Below, piece after piece: positions 33,887-43,553 of a DNA stretch of 64,000 bases (its first letter is position 1; each line of letters opens with the position of its first letter). This DNA comes from Streptomyces sp. G-G2 (GTDB taxonomy: Bacteria > Actinomycetota > Actinomycetes > Streptomycetales > Streptomycetaceae), in assembly GCF_030063135.1 (NCBI RefSeq), contig NZ_JASISO010000004.1, forward strand, positions 186,001 through 250,000. The letters run 5' to 3'. Made by a program: the position numbers and the translations under genes. The notes under the pieces were generated by a model that was given only the letters and a program-made list of their open reading frames with translations, was not told the DNA's origin and made no database searches.

Positions 33887-33914
33887 CCTTCGGCACGTCA
33901 CCCGCCCGGCTTTA
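33887..33914 (-). promoter_or_regulatory. Sigma-WhiG-dependent promoter of whiI
   Basis: On the minus strand TAAA (33914-33911) is followed by 16 bases and then GCCGAAGG (33894-33887). This is a near match to the flagellar/WhiG-type consensus TAAA-N15/16-GCCGATAA. WhiI is an established sigma-WhiG target. Confidence 0.8.
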
Positions 33915-34095
33915 GGGAATGATCACGATTTGGTGAGTAACAATTCGGGCAATTCGGACGCACGATCGATCACGGGGTGATCAGAAGACCGCAACGGTTG
34001 CCCCGTTCTGACAGCGCGTTACGGCTTCGCGAGGTCGCCGGAGCCGCCGCGCGGGACCCTGCGGGGCCGCGCGGCAGGGCCGTCCGGCCCCACGG

Positions 34096-34746
34096 TCACG
34101 GGTGGTGCGGTCCGCGTCGCTGTGGCAGGGAGACCACTCCGGTGTCCACCGGCCCGGCGGGCGGCAGCCCCGCGATCTGGCACAGCAGATCGCACCAGGC
34201 CGACAGGTGGGCCGCCGTGTCCGGCACCCCTCCCACGCCTTCGCGGGGCGTCCACGAGGCTCTGATCTCGATCTGGGTGGCCGGACGCCGCTCGGAGAGC
34301 CCGCCGAAGTAGTGCGACCCGGCCATCGTGACCGTGCCGCTCGCCTCTCCGTACGTCAGCCCGCGCGCGTCCAGCGCCCCGGTCAGCCAGGACCAGCACA
34401 CCTCGGGGAGGAGCGGGTCGGCCGCCATCTCCGGCTCGAGTTCCGCCCGTACGAGCGTCACCAGCCGGAAGGTCCCGTGCCAGGCGTCGTGCCCGGACGG
34501 GTCGTGCAGCAGGATCAGCCTGCCGTCGGCCAGGTCGTCCTCGTCGTCGACGACGGCCGCTTCCAGCGCGTAGGCGTACGGCGCCAGCCGTTGGGGCGGC
34601 TTCGTCGGGTCGATCTCGATCCCGGAGCGCAGCCGCGCCTTCTTCAAGCCCTCGACCGCCCGCCGGAACGGAAGTGGGACGGAGCTGTCCTCCGCGCTGT
34701 CCATGCCGTCAGCGCCATCTGAAAATCGTCCCTGAGCCGCAGCCAT
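34096..34746 (-). CDS. DUF3000 family protein
   Basis: A 216-residue actinobacterial protein of unknown function. It has no membrane segment or signal peptide. Visible features are an acidic stretch ([19 protein letters not shown]), the conserved core [19 protein letters not shown] and a C-terminal [10 protein letters not shown] segment. I start it at ATG 34746, because longer in-frame starts would run across the hemE promoter. It is divergent from hemE, with 91 bp between the two starts. This arrangement is conserved in Streptomyces as far as I recall, but gives no direct clue to function. Confidence 0.75.
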   Translation of the reverse strand: MAAAQGRFSDGADGMDSAEDSSVPLPFRRAVEGLKKARLRSGIEIDPTKPPQRLAPYAYALEAAVVDDEDDLADGRLILLHDPSGHDAWHGTFRLVTLVRAELEPEMAADPLLPEVCWSWLTGALDARGLTYGEASGTVTMAGSHYFGGLSERRPATQIEIRASWTPREGVGGVPDTAAHLSAWCDLLCQIAGLPPAGPVDTGVVSLPQRRGPHHP

Positions 34747-34837
34747 GCGGGGAAGACTAGGTGGAATGGGCGCCCATCCGGCGCAGGGACACCCTCGCCG
34801 GGCCGGGCACTTCTTCATACGTGCGAGGATTTGGGTC

Positions 34838-35902
34838 GTGAGCGCCAACCTGAGCCCCACGGGCACGCCGAGTCAGACGTACGATTCCGCCTTCCTCAAG
34901 GCGTGCCGACGTGAGCCGGTACCGCACACGCCCGTGTGGTTCATGCGCCAGGCGGGGCGCTCGCTCCCCGAGTACCGCAAGCTCCGCGAGGGCACGCAGA
35001 TGCTGGAATCCTGCATGCGGCCCGACCTGGTCACCGAGATCACCATGCAGCCGGTGCGCCGCCACGACGTCGACGCGGCGATCTTCTTCTCCGACATCGT
35101 GGTCCCGCTCAAGGCCATCGGCATCGACCTGGACATCAAGCCGGGCATCGGCCCGGTCGTGGCCCAGCCGATCCGCCGCCGCGAGGACCTCGCGCAGCTG
35201 CGCGACCTCACCCCCGAGGACGTCTGGTACGTCACCGAGGCGATCGGCATGCTCACGGGTGAACTCGGCGCCACGCCGTTGATCGGTTTCGCCGGTGCGC
35301 CCTTCACCCTCGCGAGCTACCTCGTCGAGGGCGGCCCCTCCAAGAACCACGAGCACACCAAGGCCCTGATGTACGGGGACCCGGAGCTGTGGGCCGACCT
35401 CCTCGACCGCCTCGCCGAGATCACCTCCGCCTTCCTCAAGGTGCAGATCGAGGCGGGCGTCTCGGCGGTCCAGCTCTTCGACTCCTGGGTCGGCGCGCTC
35501 GCCCCGGCGGACTACCGCCGCTCGGTGATGCCCGCCTCGGCCAAGGTCTTCTCCGCCGTCGAGTCGTACGGCGTCCCGCGCATCCACTTCGGTGTGGGCA
35601 CGGGCGAGCTGCTGGGCCTGATGGGCGAGGCCGGTGCGGACGTCATGGGCGTGGACTGGCGCATCCCGATGGACGAGGCCGTCCGCCGGGTCGGCCCCGG
35701 CAAGGCGCTCCAGGGGAACCTGGACCCGGCCGTGCTCTTCTCCACCCCCGAGGCGGTCGAGATCAAGACCCGCGAGGTCCTGGACGCGGCGTCCGGCCTG
35801 GAGGGCCACATCTTCAACCTGGGTCACGGCGTCCTCCCGACGACCGACCCCGAGGCCCTGACCCGCCTGGTGGACTACGTCCACACCCAGACGCGGCGCT
35901 AG
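34838..35902 (+). CDS. hemE: Uroporphyrinogen decarboxylase
   Basis: A 354-residue enzyme that converts uroporphyrinogen III to coproporphyrinogen III in haem synthesis. The signature [13 protein letters not shown] (about residues 34-46) holds the substrate-binding Arg residues, and [13 protein letters not shown] and [13 protein letters not shown] are family blocks. [13 protein letters not shown] and [13 protein letters not shown] complete the barrel. The start is GTG 34838 with GAGGA upstream. hemG and hemQ lie about 1.6 kb downstream, so most of the coproporphyrin branch is clustered here. Confidence 0.95.
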   Translation: MSANLSPTGTPSQTYDSAFLKACRREPVPHTPVWFMRQAGRSLPEYRKLREGTQMLESCMRPDLVTEITMQPVRRHDVDAAIFFSDIVVPLKAIGIDLDIKPGIGPVVAQPIRRREDLAQLRDLTPEDVWYVTEAIGMLTGELGATPLIGFAGAPFTLASYLVEGGPSKNHEHTKALMYGDPELWADLLDRLAEITSAFLKVQIEAGVSAVQLFDSWVGALAPADYRRSVMPASAKVFSAVESYGVPRIHFGVGTGELLGLMGEAGADVMGVDWRIPMDEAVRRVGPGKALQGNLDPAVLFSTPEAVEIKTREVLDAASGLEGHIFNLGHGVLPTTDPEALTRLVDYVHTQTRR

Positions 35903-35958
35903 TGCCGCGGCGGAGTCGGCGCAGCCGAGCCGCCCCGTCGGCGCTCGAGGCGCGGGGT

Positions 35959-35975
35959 CCGGGGCGGAGCCCCGG
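35959..35975. terminator. Hairpin between hemE and the flavoprotein gene
   Basis: CCGGGGC-GGA-GCCCCGG, a 7-bp stem with a 3-base loop, lies between two convergent genes. It belongs to the small GC hairpins common between Streptomyces genes; a close relative is at 46766-46780. Confidence 0.55.
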
Positions 35976-35978
35976 GGG

Positions 35979-37364
35979 TCAGACTCCCGCCGCCCGGACC
36001 GCGGAGACGGCCTTGCGGGCCGCCACCAGCACCGGATCCCACACGGGAGAGAACGGCGGGGCGTACCCCAGGTCCAGTGAGACGACCTGCTCCACCGTCA
36101 TCCCGGCGGTCAGCGCCACCGCCGCGACGTCCACCCGCTTCGCGGCCCCCGCCCCGCCCACGATCTGGACCCCCAGCAGCCGCCCGGTCCGCTGCTCGGC
36201 CAGCATCTTGACCGTCATCTCCGCGGCCCCCGGGTAGTACCCGGCCGTGTTCGTCGAGCGGATCGTCGAGGTCACGAACCGCAAGCCGGCCTCCCGCGCG
36301 TCCCGCTCCCGCAGCCCGGTCCGCGCGATCTCCAGGTCGCACACCTTGCTGATCGCCGTCCCCACCACCCCGGGGAAGGTCGCGTAGCCGCCGCCCACGC
36401 CCGAGCCGATGACCTGGCCGTGCTTGTTGGCGTGCGTGCCCAGCGGAATGTGCCGGGTGCGGCCCGCGACCAGGTCCAGCACCTCCACGCAGTCCCCGCC
36501 GGACCAGATGTTCTCGTGCCCCCGGACCCGCATCGACAGGTCCGTCAGCAGCCCGCCCGACTCCCCGAGCGGCAGCCCGGCCGCCCGGGCCAGCGCGGTG
36601 CGCGGCTCGACGCCGATGCCGAGGACCACCACGTCCGCCGGGTATTCGTCCCCCGCCGCCGTGGCCACCGCCCGGGCCCGGCCCTCGTCATCGGTGAGGA
36701 TCTTCGTCACCTCGGCCCCCGACACCGTGGTGATCCCCATCGCGTTCATCGCCCGGTGCACCAGGCCGCCCATGTCCGGGTCCAGGGTGGCCATCGGCTG
36801 CGCGCCCCGGTGCAGGACGGTCACCTCGTACCCCCGCAGGACCAGGGCCTCCGCCATCTCCACGCCGATGTACCCCGCGCCGACGACCACCGCCCGGCGC
36901 ACGTCCGTACGCTCCAGGGTGTCCATGAGGCGCTGTCCGTCGTCCAGGGACTGGACCCCGTGGACCCCCTGCGCGCCGATCCCGGGGAGCGGGGGGCGTA
37001 CCGGGCGGGCGCCGGTCGCCAGCACCAGGCGGTCGTATCCCGTCCAGGATCGCGATCCGGTGTCCAGATCGCGGGCGCGCACCCGCTGCCCCGCCACGTC
37101 CAGCTCCAGCACCTCGGTCCGCGTCCGCAGGTCGATGCCGCGCGCCCGGTGCTCCTCGGGGGTCCGGGCGATCAGCTCGTCGCGCCCGGCGACCGCCCCG
37201 CCGATCCAGTACGGGATCCCGCACGCGGAGTACGACGTGAAGCGCGACCGCTCGAAGGCGACGATCTCCAGCTCCGCCGGGCCCTTGAGCCTGCGGGCCT
37301 GCGAGGCGGCGGACATGCCCGCCGCATCGCCGCCGACCACCACCAGTCGTTCCGTCGCCGCCAT
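35979..37364 (-). CDS. FAD/NAD-dependent oxidoreductase, CoA-disulfide reductase-like
   Basis: A 461-residue flavoprotein of the pyridine-nucleotide-disulfide reductase superfamily. It has FAD-binding LVVVGGDAAGMSAASQA at the N-terminus, NAD-binding VVVGAGYIGVEMAEAL near residue 165, and WSGGDCVEV at the second FAD site. Instead of a CxxxxC redox pair it has the single-cysteine motif TSYSACGIPYWIGG, as in CoA-disulfide reductases, persulfide reductases and Nox enzymes. The C-terminal dimerisation domain is present. The start is ATG 37364, 12 bases after GGAGGG. It probably reduces a low-molecular-weight disulfide or persulfide with NAD(P)H; the substrate cannot be read from the sequence. Confidence 0.82.
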   Translation of the reverse strand: MAATERLVVVGGDAAGMSAASQARRLKGPAELEIVAFERSRFTSYSACGIPYWIGGAVAGRDELIARTPEEHRARGIDLRTRTEVLELDVAGQRVRARDLDTGSRSWTGYDRLVLATGARPVRPPLPGIGAQGVHGVQSLDDGQRLMDTLERTDVRRAVVVGAGYIGVEMAEALVLRGYEVTVLHRGAQPMATLDPDMGGLVHRAMNAMGITTVSGAEVTKILTDDEGRARAVATAAGDEYPADVVVLGIGVEPRTALARAAGLPLGESGGLLTDLSMRVRGHENIWSGGDCVEVLDLVAGRTRHIPLGTHANKHGQVIGSGVGGGYATFPGVVGTAISKVCDLEIARTGLRERDAREAGLRFVTSTIRSTNTAGYYPGAAEMTVKMLAEQRTGRLLGVQIVGGAGAAKRVDVAAVALTAGMTVEQVVSLDLGYAPPFSPVWDPVLVAARKAVSAVRAAGV

Positions 37365-37472
37365 CGTCCGTACCGTCCCTCCGCTGTCGATCAGGTCGGG
37401 AAACACGCTACGGCCGAACGGACGTTCACGGGCCCGGTCGGCCCTCCTTGATCGGTCTGAGACGATGTGTCC

Positions 37473-38975
37473 ATGCGGGAAGCGGACAGGGATACGGACA
37501 TCCGTACGGACACGGGCACGGACACGGGCGCGCGCCGGGCCGGCCCCGGCACGACGCCGCACGCCGTCGTCATCGGCGCCGGCATCGCCGGACTCGCGGC
37601 GGCCCACCGGCTGCTCGCCACCGGCGCGCGGGTGACCGTGCTGGAGGCCGGCCCGCGGCTCGGCGGCAAGCTGTACGCCGGGGAACTCGCCGGACTGCCC
37701 GTCGACCTCGGCGCCGAATCCGTACTGGCCCGCCGTCCCGAGGCCGTGGACCTGGCCCGCGCCGTCGGCCTCGCCGACGCCCTCCAGGCCCCCGCCACCG
37801 CCACCGCCTCCCTGTGGACCCGGGGCGCGCTGCGCCCCATGCCGCGCGGGCACGTCATGGGGGTGCCCGGCGACCTGGACCTGCTGGCCGCCTCCGGGGT
37901 GCTCTCCGCCGAGGGCCTGGCCCGCGCCGGGGCCGAGGCGGACCTGGCGCCCACCGAGATCGGCGAGGACGTCGCGATCGGCGCGTACGTCGCCGCCCGG
38001 ATGGGCCGCGAGGTCGTCGACCGGCTGGTCGAGCCGCTGCTCGGCGGGGTCTACGCCGGTGACCCGTACCGGATCTCGATGCGCGCCGCAGTCCCCGCGC
38101 TCTTCGACGTCGCCCGCACCCACACGTCCCTCGGCGAGGGCGTCCGGGAACTCCAGCGCCGGGCCGCCGCGCAGCCGCAGGGCGCCGGACCCGTCTTCGC
38201 GGGCATCGAGGGCGGCATCGGCCGCCTCCCGCTGGCCGTCGCCGACGCCTGCCGGGCCGCCGGGGCCCGGATCCTGACCGGGTCCCCGGTACGGGAACTG
38301 CGCCGCGGCCCCGACGGCTGGCAACTGCTCGTGGGCGACGGGGCCGTCGAGGTCATCGAGGCCGACGCGGTGGTCCTCGCCACCCCCGCGGGTCCCGCCG
38401 CCGGGCTGCTGGAGCGCCTCGCGCCCGCCGCCGCGACCGAGCTGCGCGGGATCGAGTACGCCTCGATGGCCCTGGTCACCCTGGCCTTCCGGCGCTCCGA
38501 ACTGCCGCCGACGCTGACCGGCAGCGGGTTCCTGGTTCCCCCGGTGGACGGCCGCACGATCAAGGCGTCCACCTTCTCCAGCAACAAGTGGGCCTGGTCG
38601 GGCGCCGACCCCGGCCTGTTCCTGCTGCGCACCTCCGTCGGGCGCCACGGCGACGAGGCGGTCCTGGCACGGGACGACGCCGAACTGGTCGGCGTATCGC
38701 TGGCCGACCTCGGCGAAGCCGTCGGCCTGACGGCGCGTCCGGTGGCCTCGGCGGTGACCCGGTGGGACGGCGGACTGCCGCAGTACCCGGTCGGGCACAT
38801 GGAACGGGTCGCCCGGATCCGGACGGCCGTCGCGGCCCTGCCCGGGCTCGCGGTGTGCGGCGCCCTCTACGACGGCGTGGGCATCCCGGCGTGCGTGGCG
38901 AGCGCCACCCGGGCCGCCGACGCGCTCGCTCCGGGCCTCACGGGCGCGTTCGGCACCCCAGGCACAGAGCACTGA
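37473..38975 (+). CDS. hemG: Coproporphyrinogen III / protoporphyrinogen oxidase
   Basis: A 500-residue FAD oxidase of the HemY/CgoX type. The dinucleotide fold [21 protein letters not shown] is followed by [28 protein letters not shown] family block sits mid-protein ([13 protein letters not shown]), and a C-terminal FAD contact is present ([16 protein letters not shown]). Actinobacteria use it on coproporphyrinogen III in the coproporphyrin-dependent pathway. Either GTG 37467 or ATG 37473 could be the start; neither has a strong ribosome site. The 25 N-terminal residues hold Asp-Thr-Gly-Thr repeats that look like a disordered tail. hemQ follows after 23 bp. Confidence 0.92.
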   Translation: MREADRDTDIRTDTGTDTGARRAGPGTTPHAVVIGAGIAGLAAAHRLLATGARVTVLEAGPRLGGKLYAGELAGLPVDLGAESVLARRPEAVDLARAVGLADALQAPATATASLWTRGALRPMPRGHVMGVPGDLDLLAASGVLSAEGLARAGAEADLAPTEIGEDVAIGAYVAARMGREVVDRLVEPLLGGVYAGDPYRISMRAAVPALFDVARTHTSLGEGVRELQRRAAAQPQGAGPVFAGIEGGIGRLPLAVADACRAAGARILTGSPVRELRRGPDGWQLLVGDGAVEVIEADAVVLATPAGPAAGLLERLAPAAATELRGIEYASMALVTLAFRRSELPPTLTGSGFLVPPVDGRTIKASTFSSNKWAWSGADPGLFLLRTSVGRHGDEAVLARDDAELVGVSLADLGEAVGLTARPVASAVTRWDGGLPQYPVGHMERVARIRTAVAALPGLAVCGALYDGVGIPACVASATRAADALAPGLTGAFGTPGTEH

Positions 38976-38998
38976 TCAGGACACGGGACAATAGGCAC

Positions 38999-39712
38999 AT
39001 GACTGCACCAGAGAAGATTCCCAACGCGGGGAAGAAGGCGAAGGACCTCAACGAGGTCATCCGCTACACCCTGTGGTCCGTCTTCAAGCTGAAGGACGTC
39101 CTGCCGGAGGACCGCGCCGGTTACGCCGACGAGGTCCAGGAGCTGTTCGACCAGCTGGGCGCCAAGGACATCACCGTCCGCGGCAGCTACGACGTCTCCG
39201 GCCTGCGCGCCGACGCGGACATCATGATCTGGTGGCACGCCGAGACCTCGGACGAGCTGCAGACCGCCTACAACCTGTTCCGCCGGACCAAGCTGGGCCG
39301 CGCGCTGGAGCCGGTGTGGTCGAACATGGCGCTGCACCGCCCCGCCGAGTTCAACAAGTCGCACATCCCGGCCTTCCTGGCCGACGAGAACCCGCGCGAC
39401 TACGTCAGCGTGTACCCCTTCGTACGCAGCTACGACTGGTACCTGCTGCCCGACGAGGACCGTCGCCGCATGCTGAAGGACCACGGCATGATGGCCCGCG
39501 GCTACCCGGACGTGCGTGCCAACACCGTCGCCTCCTTCTCACTCGGCGACTACGAGTGGATGCTGGCCTTCGAGGCCGACGAGCTGTACCGCATCGTCGA
39601 CCTCATGCGTCACCTGCGCGCCTCCGAGGCCCGTATGCACGTCCGTGAAGAGGTCCCCTTCTACACCGGACGCCGCAAGTCCGTCGCCGATCTGGTGGCC
39701 GGGCTCGCCTGA
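38999..39712 (+). CDS. hemQ: Coproheme decarboxylase HemQ (chlorite-dismutase-like)
   Basis: A 237-residue protein of the chlorite-dismutase superfamily. It decarboxylates coproheme to haem b, the last step of the pathway in Gram-positive bacteria. Family blocks are YTLWSVFKL near the N-terminus, [20 protein letters not shown] with the catalytic Tyr region, and [15 protein letters not shown] with the proximal His. The length fits HemQ monomers. It lies 23 bp after hemG and is co-directional with it, giving a hemG-hemQ operon. A small CTCCCC/GGGGAG hairpin follows at about 39717. Confidence 0.93.
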   Translation: MTAPEKIPNAGKKAKDLNEVIRYTLWSVFKLKDVLPEDRAGYADEVQELFDQLGAKDITVRGSYDVSGLRADADIMIWWHAETSDELQTAYNLFRRTKLGRALEPVWSNMALHRPAEFNKSHIPAFLADENPRDYVSVYPFVRSYDWYLLPDEDRRRMLKDHGMMARGYPDVRANTVASFSLGDYEWMLAFEADELYRIVDLMRHLRASEARMHVREEVPFYTGRRKSVADLVAGLA

Positions 39713-39825
39713 TACCTCCCCTGGGGGGAAGGACCGGGGGACCGCCGCTTCGCAGAAGACGCGGCCGCCGGGGATCGGGAGGCCCTGCCCCCGAATCGAC
39801 GCAGCCGGAGATCCCGCCCGGAAGT

Positions 39826-41523
39826 TCAGACGACTGGCGGCAGCGGCACCCTGCGGGTGCCCGCTGCCCGGTCGTCCAGCGACACCGGTGCGGGCTCCGG
39901 ATGCGGCGCACACGTGACACGCCGTCCCGCTGTGTCACCTGTCAGCAGATACCGCTCCACATGCCGGTCCACGCACGCGTTGCGTCCGCCGACCACTCCG
40001 TGCGCACCGGCCCCCGTCTCCGTGACCAGCGCGGCCCGCGGCCCGAGCCGCCGGTGGAGCTCCAGCGCCCCCGGATAGGGGGTCGCCCCGTCCCGTTCGG
40101 CCGCCACCACCAGGGTCCCGGGCAGCGCGGCGGCCGACGCGCCCACCGCGCCCACCGCTCCCACGTCGACCGGGGCCTGCCGCTGGGCGGCGGCGGGCCA
40201 GGACGCGCAGGGCAGGTTCAGGAAGGCGTTGGGCCAGGTCTCGAAAGGCGCGGTCCGGGCCAGTTCGGTGTTGTCGCGGTCCCAGGTCGCCCAGTCGGCG
40301 GGCCAGGGCGCGTCGTTGCACAACACTGCCGTGTAGACGGCCTTCGCGTTCTCGTTCTCGGCCGCCGCCGCCGGATCGGGCCGCGCCTGCTCGGTCAGCG
40401 GGCCGGGGTCGCCGCGCAGGTAGGCGGCGAGCGCCGCGGCCCGGCGAGGCCAGACCTCGTCGTAGTACGCGGTCTTGAGGTACGCGGCCTGGAGTTCGCC
40501 CGTGCCGACGACCCCGCCCGCCGGACGGCGGGCCACCGCCGCCCGGACCTTCTCGTAACTCGCCCCGACCGCCCGCGGGGTGCGGCCCAGCCCGTAGACG
40601 TCGTGGTGGCGGGCCGCCCAGTCGCGGAAGTCCGCCCAGCGCCGCTCGAACGCGGGGGACTGGTCGAGGTTGTCGCGGTACCAGATCCGGCGCGGGTCCG
40701 GATCGACCGCCGAGTCGAAGACCACCCGGCGCACGTGCTCCGGGTAGAGCGTCGCGTAGACCGCGCCGAGGTAGGTGCCGTAGGAGGCGCCCAGGAAGTT
40801 CAGCCGTTCGTCGCCGAGCGCGGCGCGCAGCACGTACAGGTCCCGGACGTTGTCGAGGGTGCTGTAGTGCGCCAGCGCCGGGCCCGCCCGACGGGCGCAG
40901 CCGCGCGCGTACTCCTCGGCGGCGGCGAGCCGCTCCCGCTTGTACGCCGCGGAGGGCCGCTCCGGGACCTGGGTGGGGCCCTTGGCCCGGGCCGCCGGGT
41001 CCTCGCACGAGAGAGGGGCCGAGCGACCGACCCCGCGCGGGGCGTAGCCGACGAGGTCGTAGGCGCCGGCGACGCGCTCCCACTCGGGCAGTTCGGCGAC
41101 GAGCGGGAAGTACATGCCGGAGGCGCCCGGCCCGCCCGGGTTGTAGACGAGGGAGCCCTGGTGGGCGGCCCGTCCGCCGGTGGCCGCGATCCGGCTGACG
41201 GTCAGTGAGATCTGCGGGCCGTCGGGGCGGGCGTAGTCGAGCGGTACGCGCAGCAGGGCGCAGCGCACCGGGTCCGCCAGCCCCTCGCTCGCGGGGCAGT
41301 CGCCGAAGTCGAGGCGGCGAACGGCCGCCCGGCGGGCGACGGCCTCGGCGCCGAGCCGCCGGGCGCGTGCGGTGGCGCTCTGGGCGGGCGCGGGACCGGC
41401 CACGGTCGTGGCCGTAGCGGGCCCCGTCGGGCCGTCGGCGGCGCGGGCCGCGGCGGGCGGGGCGCAGAGGGCGAGGGAGAGCACCGCCGCGGCGGCTCCG
41501 TAGGGTGCGAGCGTCGTCCGCAT
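39826..41523 (-). CDS. Secreted alpha/beta hydrolase, tripeptidyl-aminopeptidase type
   Basis: A 565-residue exported peptidase with an N-terminal signal (RTTLAPYGAAAAVLSLALCAPPAAARA). The oxyanion block LVYNPGGPGASGMY, the nucleophile elbow FLGASYGTYLG (Ser), the C-terminal Asp in VAAERDGATPY and the His in GAGAHGVVGG make a full serine triad. The C-terminal TAP-like domain is typical of the SlpD/SlpE/Tap proteases that release tripeptides from secreted proteins in Streptomyces. It is separated from the TIGR04222 gene upstream by about 80 bp and is co-directional with it. Confidence 0.87.
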   Translation of the reverse strand: MRTTLAPYGAAAAVLSLALCAPPAAARAADGPTGPATATTVAGPAPAQSATARARRLGAEAVARRAAVRRLDFGDCPASEGLADPVRCALLRVPLDYARPDGPQISLTVSRIAATGGRAAHQGSLVYNPGGPGASGMYFPLVAELPEWERVAGAYDLVGYAPRGVGRSAPLSCEDPAARAKGPTQVPERPSAAYKRERLAAAEEYARGCARRAGPALAHYSTLDNVRDLYVLRAALGDERLNFLGASYGTYLGAVYATLYPEHVRRVVFDSAVDPDPRRIWYRDNLDQSPAFERRWADFRDWAARHHDVYGLGRTPRAVGASYEKVRAAVARRPAGGVVGTGELQAAYLKTAYYDEVWPRRAAALAAYLRGDPGPLTEQARPDPAAAAENENAKAVYTAVLCNDAPWPADWATWDRDNTELARTAPFETWPNAFLNLPCASWPAAAQRQAPVDVGAVGAVGASAAALPGTLVVAAERDGATPYPGALELHRRLGPRAALVTETGAGAHGVVGGRNACVDRHVERYLLTGDTAGRRVTCAPHPEPAPVSLDDRAAGTRRVPLPPVV

Positions 41524-41604
41524 GGCGGGCCTTTCGTCTCATCGGATGACCCGATGGGACGGCAGGGCGGCCCACTTGTACAGGATCACCGCCGGGTGTC
41601 GCCC

Positions 41605-42389
41605 TCAATGCCCCCGTTGCCGCGCGAGCGCCGCCCGATTGCCGGATCCCATCGCGGCCCGCAGCCCCGGATCCCCCACGGCGCGGACCCCGCGCACCGC
41701 GATGGCGGCCAGCGGCTCGGCCCGTCCGCGCTCCCGGTCCAGCGCGATCAGCAGCTTCTGCCCGGCGGGAGAGGCCCACGAGGAGTACGGGTGGGACTCG
41801 AAGCGGGCGATGGCCAGGCACCCCAGGGTGAGGACGAGCGGCAGGGCGAACCAGCACAGCAGCAGGAGGCCGGAGGCGCTCGTGGTGGGCATGGTGAAGG
41901 CGCCCGCGGCCATCACGAGGATCAGCGCCGTGGCCCCCGTACGGCCTTCACCCCGTCCCCCATGCCGGACCGGGCGCCCTCGGGCAGCGCGAGGCCCGCC
42001 GCGCCCAGCCGGTCGGCGAGGGCCCGTACGGCCTCGTGGGCCGCGGCGGCGGCCCGCACGGACTCCACGGGGGACTGCCCGTCCGGCCCGAACGCGCCGA
42101 GCACGGACCGCTCCAGCGCGTCGCGGCCGACCGGGTCGACGACGGTCGCCCACCCGGTGTGTGCCAGCAGCAGCCGCCGCTGACGCTCCATGGAGAGCAG
42201 CGTCAGCTCGGCGACCCGCCGCGGGCCGCCCGCGAGATAGGCGGCCTCGTACAGGTTCAGCTCGTCGTGGTGGTGCGTGGTGGAGCCGTCGGTGGCGGAC
42301 TCGTCGGTATCGGTCGCGGCACTCAGCAGGCGGGCGCACGACATCAGCGCCCCCGCCCAGGCCGTCAGCAGGAACAGCACCCAGAACAT
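41605..42389 (-). pseudogene. TIGR04222-type membrane protein, split by a single-base frameshift
   Basis: The first 150 codons (from ATG 42389) read MFWVLFLLTAWAGALMSCAR, then LNLYEAAYLAGGPRRVAELTLLSMERQRRLLL, which is the TIGR04222 N-terminal pattern shared with the gene just upstream. The frame then runs into a stop at 41922. The remainder of the protein (ATALILVMAAGAFTMP...GLLLLCWFALPLVLTLGC) is in another frame that ends at 41605. Adding one base to the C run at 41934-41938 restores a continuous 261-residue protein. It lacks the Cys-rich tail of its paralogue. Either the gene is broken or the G run was miscalled by one base. Confidence 0.7.
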
Positions 42390-42473
42390 GGCCGAATTTC
42401 TACAAGATGTGGAAGCTCCTGGTCAGGGATATGCGGAGGTGTGAACACCTCGTGATGCGCTCGTGATCAACGG

Positions 42474-43553
42474 TCAGGAACTGCTGGAGCAGCTGGAGCC
42501 GGACGAACTGCTGCAACTCGACCCGCTCGAACTGCCGCAACTCGACCCGCTCGAGCAGCTCGACGAACTGCCGCAGCTCGACCCCGAGGAGGAGCAGGAC
42601 GAGCTGGTCGACCCGCAGGAGGAACCGGTCGATCCGCAGGAGGAGCCCGAACCCGTCGCGGCGCAGCTCGAACCGGAGCTCCCGCCGCAGCCGCTCGCCC
42701 CGCCGCCGTCGCTCCCGGCGCACCAGACGACCGGCAGGACGTCGGCGGACGACCCCCCGGACCCGTGGGCGTCGTGGTGCGCGGGAGCGGAGCGGGCCGA
42801 GCTCATCCGGGCGGCGGGCAGCAACTGCGCCCGCAGGTACGGGTCCCGGACGCCCCCCAGCCCGAACAGCGCGGCCTGCACCGGGGCGTTCTGGTCCCGC
42901 GCGTGCTGGGCGCGGATCTCGATCAGCGCCCGGCGCCCGGCCGTGGTGATCCGGCCCAGGGCCCGGGAGGCGCCCACGGCACCCGCCACGATCCCGACCA
43001 GCAGGACGGGGAGCACTTTGAATACGAACGGGAGTTGGAAGGCGTAGGAGCTGGGGCTCGAATACTGCGCCACGGTGAGCGCGACGGCCACGGGGATCCC
43101 CAGTACGCAGGCGATCGCCTGGATCTTCCCCCAGCGCCGCCACAGCCGGCCGGTGCCGGGCAGCGCGATCAGCCCCCGGTCGGCCAGCGCGTCGCCGGTC
43201 TCCTGCACGGCCGGGTCGCGCATCGCGGCCGCGCGCAGGACGTGCAGGGCGCCGGAGGGGGCGGCCGAGTGCGCCTGGAGCACCGCGCGTTCGGCGGCGT
43301 CGCGGGCCCGTACCCCGGGCAGCGCGTGCACGATGCCGGGGCCGCCGATCACCAGCCGCCCGTCGCAGATCAGGGAGACGAGCGCGGCGTCGACGACCCG
43401 GCCCGGGCCGCCGGAGAGGAACGCGGCCTCGGAGAGGTCGTGCAGCCGGGGCACGTGACCGGGCGGCCGGGTCCGGAACCGCCGGATCCCGACGTGCAGG
43501 GCGATGGAGGAGCCGAGGACGGCGATCCACACGAGGGCCGCGAGGGCGTTCAT
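42474..43553 (-). CDS. TIGR04222 membrane protein with 11-cysteine Gly/Ser-rich tail
   Basis: A 359-residue protein. One N-terminal helix ([20 protein letters not shown]) is followed by the TIGR04222 core ([33 protein letters not shown]) and two further hydrophobic segments at about 146-163 and 173-196. From residue 278 to the end the sequence is almost only Gly, Ser and Cys, with Cys at 278, 289, 297, 306, 313, 320, 327, 333, 339, 347 and 355. Spacing is 6-11 residues and the usual unit is GSSC. ATG 43553 overlaps the stop of the DUF692 gene (ATGA), so the two are translationally coupled. DUF692 enzymes modify cysteines in ribosomal peptides, so this tail is a likely substrate. Confidence 0.85.
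   Translation of the reverse strand: MNALAALVWIAVLGSSIALHVGIRRFRTRPPGHVPRLHDLSEAAFLSGGPGRVVDAALVSLICDGRLVIGGPGIVHALPGVRARDAAERAVLQAHSAAPSGALHVLRAAAMRDPAVQETGDALADRGLIALPGTGRLWRRWGKIQAIACVLGIPVAVALTVAQYSSPSSYAFQLPFVFKVLPVLLVGIVAGAVGASRALGRITTAGRRALIEIRAQHARDQNAPVQAALFGLGGVRDPYLRAQLLPAARMSSARSAPAHHDAHGSGGSSADVLPVVWCAGSDGGGASGCGGSSGSSCAATGSGSSCGSTGSSCGSTSSSCSSSGSSCGSSSSCSSGSSCGSSSGSSCSSSSGSSCSSSS

Noticed and set aside
34747..34837. Longer N-terminal extensions for the DUF3000 protein and HemE
   Set aside because: Both in-frame extensions overlap the 91-bp divergent promoter gap and have no ribosome sites; the shorter starts match family lengths.
42463..43047. Plus-strand ORF of 194 codons rich in Leu-Asp-Pro and Glu-Gln repeats
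   Set aside because: It is the exact antisense of the Cys-rich tail of the TIGR04222 protein; its repeats are a by-product of GSSC codons. The minus strand has a recognisable domain and coupling to the DUF692 gene.
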